Part shown: positions 59,055 to 64,000 of the stretch, one piece after another | How positions within the stretch are numbered: position 1 is the first letter of the stretch | Layout: each line of letters starts with the position of its first letter | From: Eleusine coracana subsp. coracana | Taxonomy: Eukaryota > Streptophyta > Magnoliopsida > Poales > Poaceae | Assembly (NCBI GenBank): GCA_032690845.1 | Contig: CM064432.1 | Coordinates: 58,898,071-58,962,070, forward strand | Reading direction: 5' to 3' | DNA length: 64,000 nucleotides | Notes under the pieces: model-generated | Database searches by the model: none | What the model saw: the letters and a program-made list of their open reading frames with translations, nothing else | Told to the model about the DNA's origin: nothing | Translations under genes and position numbers: made by a program

Positions 59055-59460
59055 CTACACCTTTATAGTAAACCATGATACATATAAAATTAAGGTATCA
59101 TGGTTTAGATCTAACCATTCATTTGAGATGGTATTAAATATAATTACTAAATAATATTGGAGTTAATTTTCTGTGATATTGTTAGTAAAATTAATTTCTA
59201 ACATGATGATATTTTGATTGATCATCCGACTTCTATGAAAGAAAGAGAAAAATCCGAGATGAAGATGAAATAATTAAACCTATGATCTGACCTTTGAAGA
59301 TGTTTATTTTACATATTTATAAGTTTATTTTCTAGTTATATCCATATGGATACCTTATAATGATACTTATGGATTGAAAACATATTATGATTAAGATCTA
59401 AGCCGTCAGATGAACAAAATAAACGGTAGACATCTATTTTGGTCTACTGGAAAACTGCTC
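59055..59460. mobile_element. Mutator-like MITE, short relative of transposon A (member B)
   Basis: The left part (CCATGATACATATAAAATTA, GGTATCATGG, CATTTGAGATGG) and right part (GATACTTAT, TTAAGATCTAA, GGTCTACTGG) align with the two ends of the element at 2222-3109 but lack its GC-rich middle. The right end, reverse complemented, reads GAGCAGTTTTCCAGTAGACC. No target duplication is evident and the left edge is approximate. Confidence 0.55.
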
Positions 59461-60564
59461 TCGCAGTATAGGATGGAACCAGTGCTCCTCTGCAAATGAA
59501 AACCGTACCCCAATAAAGACACCAAAGCAATAGAAACGCTCGACTCTTAATACCCTAGGTCACTTTGAGTGTCAAATTAAAAAAGGCTAAGAGGCATGCA
59601 CCGCCCGAACCCACTTCCTCCCTCTCCTTCAATTCCCGCTTGATATATGAACCAGCAGATGACTCCTCTTTTCTCCAGCCCACTTCCTCCCTCCCCTTCA
59701 ATTCCCACTTGATATATGAACCAACACATGGTTCCTCTTTCCTGCAAATCTGCCACTTAAGAGCTGTTGTCCATATGTAACGACCCATCTACATCATCCC
59801 ATCCATCATGTATATCCTGGCTGCTCCAAAAACTGATGTCATTACAAAGCAATCAAGTGTCCAACTTCAATGACACAATTACTTTTCATATAACCCACAT
59901 ATTCCTCCTGGCCACCCCAAAAAATCAGAGTGCACAGTCCTTCAAGTTGACACAATTATTATTCGTTTTCCTCCTGGCCATCCAAAGATCAAAGTGCACG
60001 ATCCTTTAATTTTCGCCATCTCTACTGGTGATTATCTTTTGCAGGTCATGCGAAATCTTTGTCTCATGTTGGCTTCTACTTTTGAAGGAAGGATCGATGA
60101 TGATTTTTTCAATCAGAAGTTCATTACCATTCCAATGGTTGTAGCTGTGTAGCTGCAACGCGTCTGCTATCCCTAAAGGTTGTAGAAAAATCAGTGCAGC
60201 GGCCAGCGGCACCAGGCAGCAATCTAAGGACAGCACACCGCCGCATCAACACCATGAGTTTTCTTGCTCAATGCTCCAATGACGTTAGTAGTGTCTCTCC
60301 ACCAAGAAACAAGGTATCCTCATGTCTTTCAATTGGTCTGAATTCGCACCATGTTTTCAGCTGGTATCGTCATGTCTTTCTACCTGTCTTCAACTGTGTC
60401 AATTGTTCAAGCAAGGTAACAACTAACAAGGACACCAGTCACTTGTAATCCAATGGGGGCGCTGCGCGCCCCAGGCAGGTTTTCCAGGGTTTGAACCAAA
60501 GAGGCCTGTACGGGACCCTAGGCACTGACTGGCGGAATTTGCACTAATGTTTAGTAGATGTAAC
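59461..60564. other. Intergenic with a 69-bp tandem repeat
   Basis: A 69-bp unit beginning CCCACTTCCTCCCTCTCCTT occurs twice (59610-59678 and 59679-59747) with a few differences. Diffuse repeats containing CCTCCTGGCCA follow. No gene is supported. Confidence 0.55.
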
Positions 60565-61462
60565 TGTTGATGTCACGAAGCATGGGCTTCGAGACACCGA
60601 ACAGAAAAGAAGGGAAAAGAGATTAAACACTCTAGAGATTTTGGGTGATGTAACAGATGTTCTTCACGTATCCCAAAAAAGATTCGTCCCGTTACAAGTA
60701 GGTAGGGGTGCTCTATTTATAGACCCGTACCTAGGTCATACGCAAATAACCATTTCGCCCCTAATTACCTACTATATTTTCTGAATATTCGGTACAAAAT
60801 GGTCATAAAGGGTAAACTGGTCTTTCAAGCTTTTCCGATGCCCTTCCTTGATTCGCACGCCAACGAATGTGCTGGCGCCATGTGTCCCTGCAACATGCCT
60901 CGTTCGCCTTCGGCATCGAGCGTACCCTTTGATCCTCGAAGGTACCGCGGACCTCTTCGAGAGGGTTCATGCTCCGTCGAGCGCTCCATCTTACTGTCTC
61001 CCGAAGATCAGGGGCTCTAATCTTTTCGGAACCCTTCGAAGGGTGCATACCTTTCGGAGGTGTTCTGATTCTTTCGGAATCTTCGGAGGGTACCTGTCTT
61101 CAAAAATTATGGTTAGTAGTAAAGATAATGATGGTTAGCCTCAATTTCTATTTACAGTCCAACTTTTACTGTCTTTGAAAGGTGGCCCATGAGGTGATCC
61201 TCTAACAGTAACTATGGTCTCTCTTCATTTAAGCATGGTAATAAGCCATGATGCTATTTGTATATTGGCAGACATCGTATCACGTGGCCGGAGATGGTGT
61301 GGATCATTTAAACAAAACCTAGAAGAATCAACAATTGATGTCGACCGTGTACCTACAATACAGATCTCTCGACATATTTAGAGATATTCCACTTTATTTA
61401 TCCATCTTTTTCTCGGATTCTGTAGTCCAGGTCGAAGGGGCAAAATTCAGGTGTCTACGACA
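60565..61462 (-). mobile_element. Probable solo LTR or LTR fragment
   Basis: On the minus strand the block starts TGTCGTAGACACCTGAATTT and ends GTGACATCAACA, that is TG..CA. It contains a strong promoter-like CTATAAATAGAGCAC about 740 bp in, then a short downstream part. No internal retrotransposon domain and no clear 5-bp target duplication were found, so the limits are approximate. Confidence 0.4.
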
Positions 61463-62250
61463 AAGACCCAGAACTTAATAGTCACTAGAGAATTAAGAAA
61501 TTCATTAATAAAATTATAAAATACTCTGTTAGGTAACAGGCCATTGCCGTGTTCTTTTCCGCCCAATTAATTATCAAACATTCTGTCAAGAAGTAGTTTC
61601 TGTTTTTTTAGGTTTCTGTAAATGCTGAATTTATGATTTGGGCATCTTTCAAAATTATTACAAAGTTGTATTACCTTTTGTCCTTCAGTTATGATAGAAC
61701 GAATTAAACAAATATGATTGGATACAAAGTTTATGTTATCCCATCTCATCTAGCACACTCTCCTGTTCATCAAATCTCATCTCATATGTATGTCACATAC
61801 AAAGTTTATGTTAGTTTGTTCCAAATAGCATAGATGATTTTTTCCATTTATTTTTCTGCATATGAATTGTATCTATGTTCCTATTTCTCTTTATTATTGA
61901 CCCACTCATATATAAGATGACAGAAATATATATAGTATCAAACTTTTGCACGGTTCTTATTTTGTTGACACATGGCTCACAAGAACTAAATCTACTGGGT
62001 TAACTTACGTATAAGTAATTCGGTTATTTTTTATAAAATATATCCTTATTGCTACACTTTCACAATTTCAAAATATTGCTCAGGGTTTATTTACATCTTT
62101 AACCATACTAAAGCATTTCTTTTTTTCTATGAGTAAAATTATTGTTGTCAGTGGATTCTCAGCTTATATATCACTTTAAAAATTTAACATGTTTATTTAA
62201 AATATCTATCTTTTCATTGTTTAGTCATGTTTCATAAAACTTAGACATGT
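61463..62250. other. AT-rich DNA upstream of a Helitron end
   Basis: No ORF of note. If the Helitron end at 62287 is real, some or all of this may be the element body; a TC 5' terminus was not identified. Confidence 0.4.
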
Positions 62251-62254
62251 TTCA

Positions 62255-62287
62255 AACACCCGCAGCACCGCGCGAGGTATCATCTAG
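62255..62287 (+). mobile_element. Helitron 3' terminus
   Basis: CACCCGCAGCACCGCGCGAG is followed by GTATCATCTAG and then T. A GC-rich near-hairpin about 10 bases before a CTAG terminus is the hallmark of grass Helitron 3' ends; the stem here carries a mismatch. Confidence 0.5.
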
Positions 62288-64000
62288 TAATCATTGTCAT
62301 CGCGTATCGGTAATGATCCCGTTTAGCCATCCTCTGTCCTTGCCTCACTGTTCTTTGCGTCTCGGTAACAACTCCTCGGAAATGAAAACAATCTTAACGG
62401 CTTCAGCAGATCATCTCTTTATTTTATGTTTTAATCATGACGAACATGCCGACCTGGTTTCATGTTTCACTCACTTCTAAAGAAACTGAAACGCTCATTA
62501 ACCTGTGGAACAGAGTCGCAGATGTCCTTTTCTCGTTTCAAGTTTTCAGTTGCCCAAAAGGAGACTACTGCTGCCAGCTAAACCCACACAGAGCTGCATC
62601 AATTGCTCCATTATTTACCTTCTAACATGTTACTGTTCCATCTTAACAGCTCTGATATTTTCATGCGTCTGATGCATGTGCCTATGACCGGAGAAAGAGC
62701 ATTAGGGTTGTGGCAACTCCTGCCAGTTGGCTTTTTGTACGAAGAACTTCCTCATGTTCACTAATGAAGATATGATGTCACCAGTTTTCCTGGTACTAGT
62801 ACCCAGTTTGACTAGTTGAAACCGTCTTGTGCATCTTGTTGAGAGAGAGAGAGAGACGTCTTGTGCTAGCAGCTTATACAGATCAACCATGTCATTGTTG
62901 CAGGATCCTGAAGTCACAAACTTTTCACAAAGCTTGGTTCAGTTACGTTGCCGTCCTGAATTCCCTCTCTTTTGAAGACGCTAAACCTTTTTTTCCCTCC
63001 CCTCGGATGGTACACTTGAATAAAGGCAAAAGGGGAAGAACAGCAGAACCGAAAGCTGCTCGGTTAAAGATGAGAATGCCATGATTTTTTTTTTCGTAAA
63101 AGAAGAAGAAGAAGAACAATGCCATGATTTGTGCAAGCAGTAACTTGCAAGTCACATCCTGCCTTCCTCTTTCCTGCAAGTGCAGACCAAAATTTTCAAC
63201 CGAAAGCAGGATATGTAACTACTGCAGGGAAGTTACCGCGTTGTCCAAATGGATTTCAAATTACAGTCGGCATAGGAAGCGTGTTTGGAACGAACTAAAC
63301 TATTCTATGGAGTGGTTTAGTTTGCTTTACTGACCAAAAGATTAGATTCGGGGCTTCGCGAACCCCTAGGCTAATGATAGTTTAGTTTAGACGAGTAGAG
63401 ACCAAAGCGGTTAAGGGAGTCAGAAGGGCATCTCATGGCATGTACAACGAGGTGCTTAGAACTTAGAGGGCTGCTTATATGTCAAAAATCAGATTATTTT
63501 TAGCATAGATGCTTATACGAAGACAAGAGTGCTTAAGTTAGCACCAGGGGCTTTAAGAGGTGTGGCAAGGTGATTAGACCTATTCAAACACCCAATTGCG
63601 TTGTAGAAGAGAGTTCCTCTTATAGGTGCTTAAGGATTCTCTCGTTAAGAACTTATCCTAAACACCTTATACTGTTCATGTCATAATTATATAATACGTA
63701 TAATATATTACATGGGGAAGTAGACCTAGTGCTATGGATGCCGCACTGGGTTTTTTTTCCCTCTTTTTTAAGATGAAATAATCATTGTCATTGGCATGAG
63801 TTCATTTTATCCGCAAGGAATGGCGCTTGAGAAATTCTGTGTACCTATAAATAAAAAAAAGGAAGCCATTGCCCTATATTTTTCATGTCGTTATTATTAA
63901 GACATGATAATCAGTACAATTTTATGTGAAACATATTGTAAAAATGACAATAAAAGAAATATGGAGGAGGGTTTACTTATCACTTTTTATTTGGAAAGAA
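62288..64000. other. Right end of window, no gene seen
   Basis: Contains (GA)6 at about 62842-62853, an AAG run at 63100-63116 and short chance ORFs. 63.4-63.7 kb has recurring GTGCTTA/TAAGCACC-like words that may be a decayed MITE. Confidence 0.45.

Noticed and set aside
1..64000. Known microRNA precursors and CRISPR-like arrays
   Set aside because: I looked for mature sequences of common conserved plant miRNAs and for regularly spaced repeats and saw none; this was by eye and not exhaustive.

Overview
This window is nuclear plant DNA, almost certainly from a grass (Poaceae). The support is intron-rich genes with short GT-AG introns, very GC-rich 5' coding ends that give way to AT-rich introns, tRNA-derived SINEs, short inverted-repeat transposons, decayed CTCCCTCC-type element ends, and protein families with clear plant identity (plastid Cu-ATPase, CbbY-like phosphatase, SC35, R2R3-MYB, SOFL, group S bZIP, EG45-like). 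The species cannot be fixed from sequence reading alone. No bacterial-type, viral or CRISPR feature was seen.

Layout. 1-5.7 kb: a tandem pair of secreted EG45-like/plant natriuretic peptide-like genes (minus strand), duplicated with their flanks and separated by a Mutator-like non-autonomous transposon. 5.8-17.8 kb: a head-to-head pair of plastid-protein genes, an 11-exon CbbY-like sugar-phosphatase (minus) and the 17-exon copper P1B-ATPase PAA1/HMA6 (plus), sharing a 1.3-kb intergenic region; their introns hold a MITE and SINEs. 19.4-22.3 kb: the SR splicing factor SC35 (minus), with a TIR element in its longest intron. 24.4-25.7 kb: an R2R3-MYB gene of the MYB53/92/93 group (minus). 26-35 kb: gene-poor, with one SINE and a speculative exon pair. 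35.2 kb: a SOFL gene (plus). 38.2-40.7 kb: a 5-exon gene of unknown function (plus). 42.6-43.3 kb: an intronless bZIP gene (minus). 44-53.6 kb: gene-poor, with one coding-like 88-codon fragment. 53.7-54.5 kb: an intronless RING-H2 E3 ligase gene (minus). 54.5-64 kb: transposon-derived DNA (Mutator-like MITEs, probable LTR, Helitron 3' end).

Functional view. The genes are unrelated neighbours, as usual in plant genomes, not a pathway cluster. The only suggestive pairing is the divergent CbbY/PAA1 pair, both predicted plastid proteins. Exon boundaries were derived by hand; reading-phase continuity was checked at every junction of the multi-exon models, which is why their confidence is high. No convincing new biological system was found. 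The most interesting items are the transposon family with GC-rich inserts, the conserved 13-nt final coding exon of the EG45 pair, the unassigned 143-aa protein and the coding-like fragment at about 52 kb.
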